A stretch of DNA of 64,000 nucleotides from Pezicula radicicola (taxonomy: Eukaryota > Ascomycota > Leotiomycetes > Helotiales > Dermateaceae), in contig PDUO01000036.1 in the NCBI GenBank assembly GCA_003008705.1, forward strand, positions 133,968-197,967, given 5' to 3'. Positions 10,733 through 21,815 of the stretch are shown in pieces. Positions within the stretch are counted from its first letter, which is position 1, and every line of letters begins with the position of its first letter. Both the position numbers and the translations under genes were made by a program. Under the pieces are notes generated by a model. The model saw only the letters and a list, made by a program, of their open reading frames with translations. It did no database searches and was not told the origin of the DNA.

Positions 10733-12459
10733 GCAGTAAAGCTTGACTAGGCATACTTTGCTCAGCACAACCCCGATTTTAGTTCTTCTGTTGCATTAAT
10801 AGCCTAGAATAAGGGAAATATAGCGTTAAGCCATTTCAATTAGAGGGAGCCTACTATGAACACCGGGGACCTGTAATTATGCTTGCTAGGAGTTGATATT
10901 CTCAATAGTGCTACCAAGGTAGGCCCTTTCTTAAAGTAAACAGATAGTGACAGGGGTTCTCGAGCTACTGGGTTTGGTGAGGATAGGTGAATGCGAGGTG
11001 AAGCGAGCATACAGAATGTGCAGCACATCCATTTCCTTGTGATCAAGGGAGCTACGATCATCTCCCAATTTGTTAAACATCCTAAACAAATGATTCTGTA
11101 GTTCGTTGTTGTCCATGTGTCCAACTAAGAAGGATTGCTGCCTACAACTTAAAAGGGACTTCACATCTTTCCCTTTGTACTTGAATAATAGAGCAACTCA
11201 GCCATCTAAAATATAATGCCTCTGTCATTCAAATTATATATATATATTTCATGATCCGACTAGGTAGACTAAATACGTAAAATGAAACCCCTCAGGAAAC
11301 AGAGGTCCTATCCTCAAGTTTCCGCGGTATTTCGTTCGGTATTGTATTGATCAAGATACAAGTAAATCGCATCTGCTCACAGGTGTGATACCCTGTCATG
11401 GGATTTCATTTGGCAGAGCGCCATCAACTACCACAGTGGTGGTCTCCGTTGGATCTCCCCATGTAGTTAGTTTAGATAAAAATGCTCCAAGAACGTGAAA
11501 CCAGCTAATTGAATCTACATAGGGTCGAGTGGCTCGCTATGCCGGATCTTGATAAACACTCTTCTACGTATTATTTCCTTTGCTGATGTTGATACCAAGT
11601 TTGATACCAAGTTTGATACTTGTAGTTACCTTACGTAGTCGTGAAGAGCGTCAGCCTCGGTACGAGTATCCATGTAGTGTCTAAGCTTGTGGATCTGGAG
11701 AGTTGTTTCTTTGGGAACAGTACAAAGTTTGCGCCTCCACAAGGATATTTATCCCCTTTTGAACTGGTGGGGTTTGTGTGTTGTGTGTTGTGTTGTGGAG
11801 AGAGAACGAGAAAGAGAGGTGAGATTGAGGATCCGAATACGAATCACACCATGGTCTCGTGCGTTTCGTGTGGTGAAAATACGAAAAATAGTTCATCTCA
11901 TGAAGAGGTACAAAGCACTTCAAGGTCGGGAATATATTATTATTATGTATTATTACTCATCATTAACCCCGAGCCTCAGCCCTAAATGCTCAAACACGCA
12001 TCGTGCTTGTCACGAATCCTTCTCGTCAGCTATGGATCCATAATCCTGTCGCTCAGGCACCATGCCGCTCAATGGTGGAGATGCTGCGGTGTTTTCCTGT
12101 ACTCGAGTAGGCTGACACATTGGATTACTGAGTTGGATTGGCCTGTTCGTACGAATAAGGAGATAGTACCTTCCTGCTGTGGGTAGGTAATCAGTCCCCT
12201 AGGCTTTCACCTTCAGGTTCGGCCGTGGACATGCGGCGTAGCATTTATTATCACAGCGTTTACATGGCGAAGTCAGAGCTACGCCGCTCAATTGCTAGAA
12301 GCAATTTTATTTTTGACGTACAGTACATGTACAGGTAGGTCGACCGCTTTTCCCTTCTGCCTGAATTTCATAGGGTAAGGTAGGATATATAATTGTAGGT
12401 TCCACAAACATGGAGGGCCTTTTGCGTGGTGTAGAGATAAACGCTAGGATTTTGCGACG
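10733..12459. other. Intergenic stretch between PRE2 and the ABCG gene
   Basis: Several frames of 60-120 codons overlap on both strands (for example 11641-12043), but none has recognisable motifs. It contains a short TA run near 11237 and a 12-base tandem repeat at 11589-11621. Confidence 0.4.
11589..11621 (+). repeat. 12-base tandem repeat, about 2.75 copies
   Basis: The unit TTGATACCAAGT occurs twice in full and once in part. Confidence 0.8.
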
Positions 12460-15136
12460 ATGAACACCAACCTGGATCTTCTCACCTCATGTTATCAGCA
12501 GGATGCGATTTCAATCACCATCCAAAATTCCAGTGTCTGGGAAGCGTCCGGTTGTAACCATGGCTTCATTTGTGAGTTTCCGTACCGCAAGCCCCAAATA
12601 TACTACTAGTACGGAGTAACTAATGCTCCACTGCAGGTGAACATAACAATGCGACCTACCCTCCTCAGTACTGTCCTCCACTACCTCAATGCCAATCTGC
12701 GAGACTATCAGGGAGGACATGCGGGCCAATGGGATATTACGAACCCGTTGTATGCACGGCAGGATCATATTGTCCGGTTGGGGGCTCACAGCAGCTGCAA
12801 TGCCCGGAAGGCTATTTCTGCCGCACGGGATCAACCGAACCAGTGAAATGTAGCGTCGGTTCACATTGTCCTGCAGGCTCAGAGAGAGATATGTCATTTC
12901 TGCCCCTTGGGATACTCATAATTGTCGACACATTCATTATATCAGCGATCATCTTTCAGAAGTTGAGCACTAGATGGCGGAAGAAACGGCCACGAAAACA
13001 GAGAAGGGTGAATCGCAACACGTTCACGCAAGCGGGTAGAATAAGACATAGAAACTATCAAGAGTTAGAACGTTTCCAAAATGAAGAAGACGACTTCGCC
13101 ATGGAGGCGAGGATAAGGAATGTTCAACATCGAGGAACGGGTTTCGAGGAAATAATGGATCCGGAGTTTCAATTCAAGGAAGATTTTGAAAAAGGCGACA
13201 CACCAAGTACGGACTTGCAGCTCTTTGTTCAGTCTCTGTCCAAGTGCCTTGGGGCGTCAAAGTTTGGTCTGAATTTTGAGTTCGAGGATCTCAAATTTCA
13301 GCCTTCGAAATCGGCCAAGCCAGTCCTTTCGCAAGTCTCTGGCTCAATAAATAGTGGCTCTTTGTGGGGTGTCATGGGTGCTTCGGGAGCTGGAAAATGT
13401 GAGCTACTTCGAAACGTGGATCTTCCCTCCTAGCTAACAGACCCTAGCAACTTTTGTGAATGTCCTCATGGGTAAGACACGCAATACTGGAGGTGTTACG
13501 AAAGTCAATGGAATTGCGGGGAATATCTCCAAGTGAGCAAACTCCTTGTCTTTATATCCTTACATCCAGCTAACAACCTGCCAGATACAAAAAGATTATT
13601 GGATATGTGCCTCAAGATGACATTGTTCTACCGGAACTGACCGTACGGGAGAATATTCTCCATTCTGCTCGAATTAGGCTTCCATGTACCTGGACTATGG
13701 CAGAAATCGAGAACCATGTTGATATTTTGGTGAGCTGTCTACAGCTTGCTCATGTCAAAGATTCTTTGGTTGGCAGTACAGCTGCTCCAGTCATTTCAGG
13801 AGGTCAGCGAAAGCGAGTGAGCATTGGAATTGAATTGGCAGCGGCACCCATGGCTCTATTCCTTGACGAACCTACCTCTGGTTTGGATGCGACATCTGCA
13901 GCCTCTATCATGAACACCTTGAAAGCTCTCTCACGACTAGGTATGACGATTGTTACTATCATTCACCAGCCTCGACAAGAAATTTTCGAGTCGCTTGATA
14001 GTCTAGTTCTGCTAGGGGCTGGTCGAATGATATATTGCGGCCCAGAGGCAGAAGTACAGGCGCATTTTGAACACCTAGGTTTCAGTTTTCCAGAGCATGG
14101 AAATCCGGCCGATACTATGGGAGATATCATTGCTGGCGAAGGACATCTTTACAAGCCAAGTGGTGATGCTAGTGTTCAATCATTAATTGACTTCTGGCAA
14201 CAGCATCAGGAAAAGATGACACGATACAACAGTCCCCCTGTCTCTATGGCTGAAACCAATGCCTTGAATACGACAATCAAGAGTCGAGGCGCTGAGTGGT
14301 ATCGCCAAATAATATATTGCCTAAGTCGCTCTCTTGTTCAGCAATACCGCATCAAGTCTTCCTTTTTCTTCGAGCTTGGAACCGGCGCCATGGCGGGTTT
14401 TCTGATCGGCCTCGCAGAACTGAACCAGAATGGCGAAAACTTCAGCGGTATATTTCTCGAACCATACGAAATGCTCTCCTCCGCTATCGACTACTCGTCA
14501 GTTGCCCAAATGGCACTTCTTGTTGGATTAGCTATCGGTCTCACTGCATCAGCACCCGGCGTCAAGATCTTTGGAGAAGAAAAGCTCGTCTATTGGCGAG
14601 AAGCAGCAGCAGGACATAATCGATTTGCATATTATATTGGCAAAGTTATTTCTACATTCCCTCGCATGGTCCTTGCCAATTTCCACTTCACAACGCTCTT
14701 CTTCCTCCTCACCACTCCTCGTATCTCCTGGCTCGCCGCATTCGTCGCCAACTTCCTCTACTTTTACTGTATATATGGTCTCGCTTCCATAATCTCTATG
14801 ATAACGCGCCGCGAAGATGGGCCCCTCTTGGCCGTTATGTCGTCGCTCATCGTGGGTGTCCTCAATGGAATGTCTCCATCCCTTGAGAAAGTCCGTAAAT
14901 GGCATGTCATATGGATCTGGAGAGCCTCGCCTGGAACTTGGCTCGCTGAAGGATATTTCACCGAGAACGTTAGTCCGTTGAAGTATCTCTATCAGATTGA
15001 TTACGCGAAGAATGCTACGGGATATCATATTGGGGATTTTACTAAAGATCTGCTGATGATGTTGGCACTTGGAACGATTTATAGAGTCATTGCTTTTGTC
15101 GGGTTAAGATTCATGTATCGACATAAGCAGCGGTAA
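12460..15136 (+). CDS. ABC transporter, ABCG/White-type half-transporter with Cys-rich N-terminal domain
   Basis: Exons 12460-12571, 12637-13398, 13448-13532 and 13585-15136 give 836 residues. Intron 2 splits the last Walker A serine codon. The N-terminal 120 residues are Cys-rich (CPVGG, CPEGYFCRTG, CPAGS) and end in a membrane helix (about 125-147) followed by a basic stretch. The nucleotide-binding domain has Walker A GASGAGKS (285-292), Q-loop Gln330, signature SGGQ at about 391, Walker B LFLDE (411-415) and switch His447 in IIHQPRQE. Six further hydrophobic segments from about residue 570 form the ABC2-type membrane domain. The order NBD then TMD and single copies of each mark a G-type half-transporter that probably dimerises. 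The substrate is unknown. The start was chosen because it is the first in-frame Met of an exon that splices cleanly and stops lie just upstream. Confidence 0.9.
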
Positions 15137-15744
15137 TGTAGATAGGTTGTAGATAGATATATATGGTTGTAATGATAATGATTTACGGCGCACGAGCTGC
15201 ATCTCAAGCGTAGCTTCTGTTTAATAGAACAAAGACCTAGTATCATAACATTAAGTAGCCTACTATTTCTTATTCCCATGGTGCTTAACATTTGCGCCTA
15301 TATCGAAGCTAAGGTTATTAGATGGTCGTACCTTTCGTACTTGGCGACTAGAACCGTCTTCGAGACGAGCACTAGTGGATAGTGTTTAAGTGTTTGAGAG
15401 AGAAACACGCCAATCACAGCATCCGAGTTGACAATCACAGTGCCATTTACGGGAAAGCGCATCTCTTAGCATCCTTAACACAGCGAACTATTCACACCGG
15501 TACACGCAAGGCTGAAGTTAATCTTGGCCATTATCAAAACAACCCCTCTTCTTCCTTTGTTCTCGTTCTCGTTCTCGCACGACAAAACAATTCAACTTTC
15601 AAAGAACTTCATTCTCAATCTGCCTCGAAGCAACATCGTATCTGAAGAACGCAAACACATCAAAAACCATCAACAGCTATTCATCCTTGCAGACTCAATA
15701 GACTATCAAGCTCTCAAACTCACACCCAATACATCATCATCATC
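15137..15744. other. Upstream region of the Cys-Pro repeat gene
   Basis: It contains a CT-rich tract (about 15546-15580, repeated TTCTCG) and a run of CAT trinucleotides just before the start codon, typical of fungal leaders. No gene was seen. Confidence 0.4.
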
Positions 15745-16227
15745 ATGGCCACCACCACAAAAGTCTGCCCAATAGTCGGCACAACCAACACAGTCCTCCC
15801 TCCAACCCACCCAGACTTCGACATCAACAAACCCGGTCAAGTCTGTCCCATCACAAACGCAACAACCGACCATCACCACACCCTTTCCAAACACCCCTCC
15901 GCTACAATCGACACCTCAGTAAACAAAACCAGCACCGAAACACCTAATGCACAAGCCTGTCCAGTTCTTAAATCCAGTATCAAATCACCTGAAAACCAGA
16001 AATTGGATGAGGGAATTTGTCCGGTTGTTGGACCTGTGAGTACGGTTTTACCGCCTGATCATCCTAGTATTGAGGCGCTTGAGAAGAGGGGGGAGGAGGG
16101 TAAGGAATGTCCGGTTACTAAGGCGAAGGTGGGACATCATGAGGGGGTTGTTGTTACGCATCCTAGTGTTGCTGGGGCTGCTGAGGGGGCGGTTTGTCCT
16201 GTTGCTGGGGTTAAGGCTAAGAAGTAG
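15745..16227 (+). CDS. Small protein with six Cys-Pro motifs; possible heme-binding
   Basis: This single-exon frame of 160 residues has a good start context (ATGGCC). CP dipeptides occur in KVCPIVG, QVCPITN, QACPVLK, GICPVVG, KECPVTK and AVCPVAG. The layout is an internal duplication: a CP(I/V)VG...TVLPPxHP unit followed by a CP(I/V)T...HH...HPS unit occurs twice, with a spacer between and a final CP at the C-terminus. There is no signal peptide or membrane helix. Cys-Pro is the core of heme-regulatory motifs in established proteins, and His residues follow nearby, so heme or metal binding is a reasonable inference, but I do not recognise a named family. Codon choice changes from C-rich to G/T-rich halfway through. 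Confidence 0.75.
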   Translation: MATTTKVCPIVGTTNTVLPPTHPDFDINKPGQVCPITNATTDHHHTLSKHPSATIDTSVNKTSTETPNAQACPVLKSSIKSPENQKLDEGICPVVGPVSTVLPPDHPSIEALEKRGEEGKECPVTKAKVGHHEGVVVTHPSVAGAAEGAVCPVAGVKAKK

Positions 16228-16882
16228 GGGATTGGGTGATGCGCAGGTGACTCAGGTGTGTTTGGTTGTTAGGATGGGATGACTGGGTGAGATGGTGGTT
16301 ATGATTGATAGAGAATGGGTTATGAATGGTATTGGCGTTGAGCTAGGGCGGCCTTTTCTTTCTCGTTTTTGGTGGTTGGACTGGGAATGGGTTTAGGTCT
16401 TGGGAGGTGATTGTGTTCGATGAATTCAAACTTCTTTGCATGTGCTCCTTGCGTGTTGATATTGTGACGTGAGTACATTCAAGTGGAGTAAAATCAACTT
16501 ACACTGTCTGTTGTCGTGTTCGTACTCCAAGCAATTCTTGGTCTTTATACTTCCTCGGATATACAATTTGCAGGACTGCTTTATGAGAGATCATTTTGAA
16601 CCCTATCTTTTGAAACGTAAGAGATGGACTTGAGTAACTTACGTGATCCAAGTAACTCTGAGTACTTGATTTAAGTAACTTAGTTTTAGTAACGTAGTTC
16701 AATTAACTTATTGACCCTAATCTCGTATAACGCGGCATTGTCCTTGTCGAATTTAAACACGTACATGGTGTTTCTATATAGAGCTAATGGAAGCGACGAA
16801 GTTAACGATGTGCAGTTCATTTGCTATAAACTATTAGGGTTATGCAGATTCATCACCAATTACATCCTCCACCTCACCAGAT
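16228..16882. other. Intergenic stretch with AAGTAACTTA-type short repeats
   Basis: No gene was recognised. Bases 16634-16705 contain several imperfect copies of a (T/C)AAGTAACTTA motif, similar to those near 38390-38480. Confidence 0.5.
16634..16705. repeat. Cluster of AAGTAACTTA-like decamers
   Basis: The copies are ACTTGAGTAACTTACG, CCAAGTAACTCTG, TTAAGTAACTTAG, TTTAGTAACGTAG and TCAATTAACTTA. They look like the interior of a decayed MITE. Confidence 0.5.
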
Positions 16883-18148
16883 TTACTCCCATAAAAACGT
16901 CTCAACCCAACCCGCCGCCCTCAAAATATCCCTCGCCTTCATCCCCGCCTCCCTCAGAGCCTCAATATCATTCTCATTCCACACCCTAATCCCACCAACA
17001 AAATGAACACTAATCCAACCAACAGCACCCTCCCCAGAATCTCTCTCCTCAGCCTCCTTCCCCTCCTCAAACCCCATCAACGGCAAAAGCATTTGAGCCC
17101 TGACACCATATCCCTCCATCAACGCCCTAGGCGGTTTAACCGCATCATTCCGCATATCATTCTGCACCAAAACATTCCCAGTCTTATTAATCCACCGACA
17201 AGTATCCAAAGCCCGTTGATTAAGTCCAGTATTACCCCTCAAACTACCAATCCCCTTCTCACGGTCCAAACTCTCAGCAACAACCCTCTCAACCACACAA
17301 TTCATCAGAGGAACATCAATCCTCAACGTCGTTCTACTCCCCGCCGTCTTCATTCTCAAAACCTCCATCACTCCATCCAAGTCCTCAAGTACAGAATTCT
17401 TACGCAACAACTTCCCCCATCCATGAACCGGCACCTCATTCCCAACAAGCCCAAGAGCCTTCCAAAGCGTACCCAAAACCGAATCAAAAATCGGTTTCCC
17501 AAGTTCACATTCCATATCCTCAACAACCAACCCAGCCGGAAAATTCGTACAAGGAATAACAATACATTCTGCCTCTTCATCATCAGCTTCTCTAATCAAT
17601 TCTCTAATCCTCTCCATAGAAACATCGGCAATTTCATTATTCTTCTCGATTCCTAATCCAAGTGCTTTAACAACAGTAATGCCTACACTAGCATAATACT
17701 CTTCTAATTTTGAATTAAGAGAATCGGTATAAGGCGTAACCAATGCAATTCGTCTCATACCGCACTCCCTCAAAATCTCAACGAGAGCTAGACTAGTTGT
17801 AGAAGCCAGTTTTCCCGTAGCTTGAGTAATAGAATCGGCAATACGAAGACCAGCATCGTAACCCTCACCAGTCCAAGATTCAGAAGTTCCATTCCATATA
17901 ATTGTCAAGACTAGAGCGTGAGCTATTAATTCGGCACATTTTGTAAGGGTTTCGAGTGTGAATTGGGAGATTGCGTCGGAATTGAGGTGGGTTACTGGGA
18001 TTCGGGAGTAGTGGGCTGTTATGAGGGGGAGTTGTTGGGTTAGGATTGTTGAGGTTAGGGTTTCGAGGGTTGTGTTGGAGGAGGGGACTATGAAGCTGAT
18101 TTTTTTGAGGTCTTTGAGGGTGGGGAGGTTGAGGAGTTGGGTTGTCAT
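16883..18148 (-). CDS. Asp/Glu racemase-superfamily (maleate isomerase/arylmalonate decarboxylase-like) protein fused to a GAF-like domain
   Basis: This is one exon of 421 residues. Residues 15-240 fit the Asp/Glu/hydantoin racemase fold: ISFIVPSSNTTLE near the start, IWNGTSESW at 84-92, MRRIALVTPYTDSLN at 131-145 and CIVIPCTNFPAGL around 195-207. Cys200 sits where the family's second catalytic Cys lies. The position of the first Cys is Asn86, so only one catalytic Cys is left, as in arylmalonate decarboxylase. Residues from about 255 (AGSRTTLRIDVP) to the end resemble a GAF domain, with GYGVRAQMLLPL and GWISVHFVGG. This two-domain arrangement is known to me in fungal proteins of unknown substrate. 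A cytosolic enzyme is likely. The antisense frame of 217 codons is a shadow. Confidence 0.75.
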   Translation of the reverse strand: MTTQLLNLPTLKDLKKISFIVPSSNTTLETLTSTILTQQLPLITAHYSRIPVTHLNSDAISQFTLETLTKCAELIAHALVLTIIWNGTSESWTGEGYDAGLRIADSITQATGKLASTTSLALVEILRECGMRRIALVTPYTDSLNSKLEEYYASVGITVVKALGLGIEKNNEIADVSMERIRELIREADDEEAECIVIPCTNFPAGLVVEDMECELGKPIFDSVLGTLWKALGLVGNEVPVHGWGKLLRKNSVLEDLDGVMEVLRMKTAGSRTTLRIDVPLMNCVVERVVAESLDREKGIGSLRGNTGLNQRALDTCRWINKTGNVLVQNDMRNDAVKPPRALMEGYGVRAQMLLPLMGFEEGKEAEERDSGEGAVGWISVHFVGGIRVWNENDIEALREAGMKARDILRAAGWVETFLWE

Positions 18149-19803
18149 GGTTTGGGGAGATTATTGTGTGTAGTTCTTTGGGATTGGTGGTGTGGTGCTT
18201 GATTTGTTCTTGGTGATGTAGTTGATATTTACTGGAAAGACTTTCGCTGTATTCTTGAAGCTTCAAAGATAGGTGAGTACTTACTTTATGATGACGTTGG
18301 ATATTAAACGGGTCGCCGTTCTTATGCACCCCACCTTTGGCTATCGGTCGCGGAATATAGATCTATCTATCATCCATAGTCCAATTCGTACCAGTGATAC
18401 AACTGGAATTAGTCGGAACTCCGATGATTGTTCCATAGGTATGTTGTTCTTTGATATTGATGTTACTTGGCTGAAAATAAAGGAGACCTCGCTTAAAAAA
18501 GGGGGCGATCCTATATAGGTATAGAATAATACTTAATTAGCAATATTAATAACCTCTTTCCTATATGTGATAAATTAGTATGAAACAAGCACTGATATTT
18601 AGTTCCTGCTCCTTGCTTGCATCAGCAATAGAAATTGATAAGAAGTTGATAATAATAGTACTAATATTTTAGTCCAAATAGGTGGAAAACACTGCTGTAT
18701 TAGCGTTTCTAGACGTCTAATAAAGAATTATCAAATCCAAATATATATCCCTTTGATAACCCTTTCTTGTAGATCGTATTTGATAAACTAGCAAGAATGC
18801 CCCTAAAAATCTGATGTTTATTAAATAGAACCCTGCTAACTATTTGCTTTACCTTACAGCACTTATATCTAAATTCCCTTTATCTCACGACTCTTACATC
18901 CAGGGGTTTTTCTTTGTATCCACCCTTAGCTTTCATTAGAATAGCCAAACATCAGCTAGACTAGACCCTGCGCTTTTGCGATTCTATTACCGATTACGAA
19001 TCTAGTGGTTAGTGTTTAATTCAATAATGGTTGTTACATTAAACCTGTGTATAACCTACTTAATATGCACCTTTTTGCCTAATTCGATTCATCTTATAAA
19101 ACAAAAGAATGATAACGCATCACCGTGTGCCGACGCACTTTCTAGCTGACAACAAATACCCAATTCATCAAGAAACTTCGACATAATGTTCCTAACCTCC
19201 TAAATTCTCAGTACGCTACAAAGAATTTGGAGTTAAGCGTTTGGCGGGGCTATTTAGGTTTATACTATCTAAGGCAAGGTAAGTAAGGCATGTCTCCTGA
19301 ATAAAATTTGGCGCTGTGTAATGCTATGTGTAGTCCATTTGTCTAGTTATTATATGGAAAGGGGAGGGGTGGACTAAGATGAGTGGACACCTTACTTAGA
19401 CATTATTCCATTTAGTTGTGAACACTTGAAAACTTGTCAACCTAGTTTTGAAGTCTTTCTTCTTCAAGTTAGAAGTGTCTTAAATAATAATAATAAAAAC
19501 TTCTTCTTAACACTGCCAAAGGTTTAACGAAGACTAATTCAAGTGGTAGTTAAGTTGATACTTAAAAAACCTCTACTTCTAGCCCAATAGAAATAAAACT
19601 CTAGCACATATCTGGCTCTGATGTAACATAGACTGCTTCTAAATCATAGCATTTTTCTTAGTCAGAAACAACATTTAGATGATGCCCCGAATTGTTGAAA
19701 CAACTAGATCTTGAGATCTAATTTCTCCGTGCAAGCTCTGCTAAGTTGCGAAATGAGAACTACCATTTCTCAGCCTCATAATCAACATCATTCAATCTCT
19801 TCC
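18149..19803. other. AT-rich intergenic stretch
   Basis: There is no open frame with recognisable content, and the sequence is rich in TA-containing words. It could be a decayed repeat, but I see no clear terminal repeats. Confidence 0.4.
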
Positions 19804-21815
19804 TCACGTACCCTTCCCATCTTCCAAATGAGCCTCAATGAAACCTACAAAATCAAAAATACTCCTCTTGTATGACCTCTCCAACGTAGTAGAATTAAAA
19901 GCCTGTACACCATATCGATCATCATATTCTCCCCATTCCCAATTATCCACAAAACTCCATCCAATAGCACCACGAACATTAACTCCATCTTCATTGATAG
20001 ACTTTAGTATTCCGTTGAGAATGGAATAATAGTAGGTTCAGTGCATGATATCTGACTGAGAGATTGCTAGTGGCATTGCGGATTCTGACCATGCTGGGAA
20101 GCCGAATTCAGCTATTATGATACCGCCATCTGATGGCCAGGTGATGGACATGTATTGGAGGATTTGGTGCAGATGTTGTGGGAATAGCTGTTTGGCATAC
20201 TAGTCAATATTTAAATTTCAAAGAGACTAAGTTAGGATATACTTACATACGCACCACTATTACTGTCAGCCCCAACGTTCCAACCAGCCCTGGACACCAA
20301 GTTCGTAACACAATGTGGGAATAGAGGATCCGAAGAATTGCCAGCACAAGTATCGATGCCTTGTGGTGGAGCAGAATGATAAATAGCAGTATATAAGTCA
20401 ACCGCCAAAAAATCGCATGTCCCATGAATAAAAGAAAGCTCATCATCCGTAAACATCGCTGCATGGCTTCCCAAAGTACTTAACACCGATTCAGGAGTTT
20501 GCAATCCAAGAAAAAGGGGATTGGCAAAATATCCAATGGTGAAATCTGTGTATCTTTGGGCAGCGGCGACGTCGGATTCGTTTGTGGGATCGAGAGGAAG
20601 AGCAAATCCTGATTTAAAGGATAGTTTTGTACTCCATTTTCCTGTTCCCTTGAGGATTTCTCGGTACCAGTGTACTACTTTTGCATGTGCTATGAGGATA
20701 TTGTATGCTGTTGCCCAGTTTTTTGCATTTTCGTCTGTTCCTGGTTCGTTGAATGAGATCCAGGTTCCTACTCTGTCTGAGTAATGGGTAAGAACTATTT
20801 TTGCGTAGTTGACGAAACCTTCGACGAATTCGGGGTGGTCCCATCCTCTTGTGAAATATTGTTAGCTTGAAGTTGGTATTAGATATAGATTCATACTTAC
20901 TGCCAAGAAGTGTTCGTCTGGTAATATAAGGGTGTGTCAAAATGATGTAGCGTTACAACTGGTGTCATTCCATAGTCGAGAATGGTATTAATCAAATCAT
21001 CGTAATGATCAATGCCTTGTTGATTAACAGGCGATCCAGGAACTGCAAAAGGTAGGATTCTTGACCAAGAGATACTGAACGAGTAAGCTTTTACACCAAC
21101 TGCAGCAAGTCTCGCTATATCCTGTTTGTATAGGTAATAATTCAAATCCGTGATATCCGGTGAGCCACCACCTTTGGCCACTTCCTCACGGGCTATGAGG
21201 GTTATTTCAGTCATGGCTAGACCTCGACCCTCGCTTTTGATGGCTCCTTCTACTTGTAATGCAGCTCCTGCAAAGCCATAGATAAAGTCTTTGGGAAATG
21301 TATAACCAGCAGTTTGGCCATCTTCTGTTGGGTAAGGTAAAGGTGTTGGCTTGACTAGCTCTGAGCTGGGGATTGATGTGGCTGACGCTGTTGTTGTAAA
21401 GGGCGGTGAAGTTGCCACGGTGTAATTGGCCCATTGAGATGACCAAGCGACATTACCATATTTCTTGGCTGTATCTGTTGGAGTAGCAATGCTGGCCCAA
21501 GTAGTTGTACTTTGGTTAACAATGAGTGTAGAGAGAACCGAGTAGGGGTTGGCATAAGTTGGAGTAACTTGCAACTTGGGAAGGGCTGTTGCATAGCTTA
21601 GGCTTGGATATGGAGTCCATGAAAAGGCTGTACTCGGTGCTTGAGAAGTTGTTGTATAACATGAACTAGATTTGTTAGTGGGAAATCATTAATGAGGTTT
21701 GTATAATACTAGTCACCACCTGAGTTGCGGGAATAAAAAAAACTTACCTTATTGTTATTGCAACCGTAAGAAGTGCTACACGAGCTATGCTGAGCCTATA
21801 TGCGAGTGCCATCAT
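19804..21815 (-). pseudogene. GH1 family beta-glucosidase gene interrupted by an in-frame TGA
   Basis: Exons (minus strand) 21815-21748, 21665-20901, 20847-20247 and 20199-19804 would encode 609 residues apart from a TGA codon at 20040-20038 (codon 532). The N-terminus has a hydrophobic segment (RVALLTVAIT) fitting a signal peptide or anchor, then a Thr/Ser-rich linker. The GH1 barrel has FIYGFAGAALQVEGA, SFSISWSRILPF, the acid/base motif FNEP (Glu312) and IIIAEFGF with Glu509 as nucleophile. After the TGA the same frame continues for 78 codons and includes GWSFVDNWEWGEYDDRYG, the conserved sugar-binding C-terminal motif, before the natural stop. The premature stop therefore removes the last strand-helix units. 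It may be a true pseudogene, a strain-specific allele or a base error. Introns are 53-82 bases. Confidence 0.8.

Noticed and set aside
11641..12043. Overlapping frames of 114 and 118 codons
   Set aside because: Two frames overlap with similar length and AG/GA-rich composition; no homology pattern, signal or splice support.
14549..15028. 159-codon frame antisense to the ABC transporter
   Set aside because: It lies wholly within the transporter membrane domain on the opposite strand and has no motif.
17003..17656. 217-codon plus-strand frame opposite the racemase-GAF gene
   Set aside because: Pro/Asn/Ser/Thr-rich low complexity that mirrors the codon use of the true minus-strand gene.
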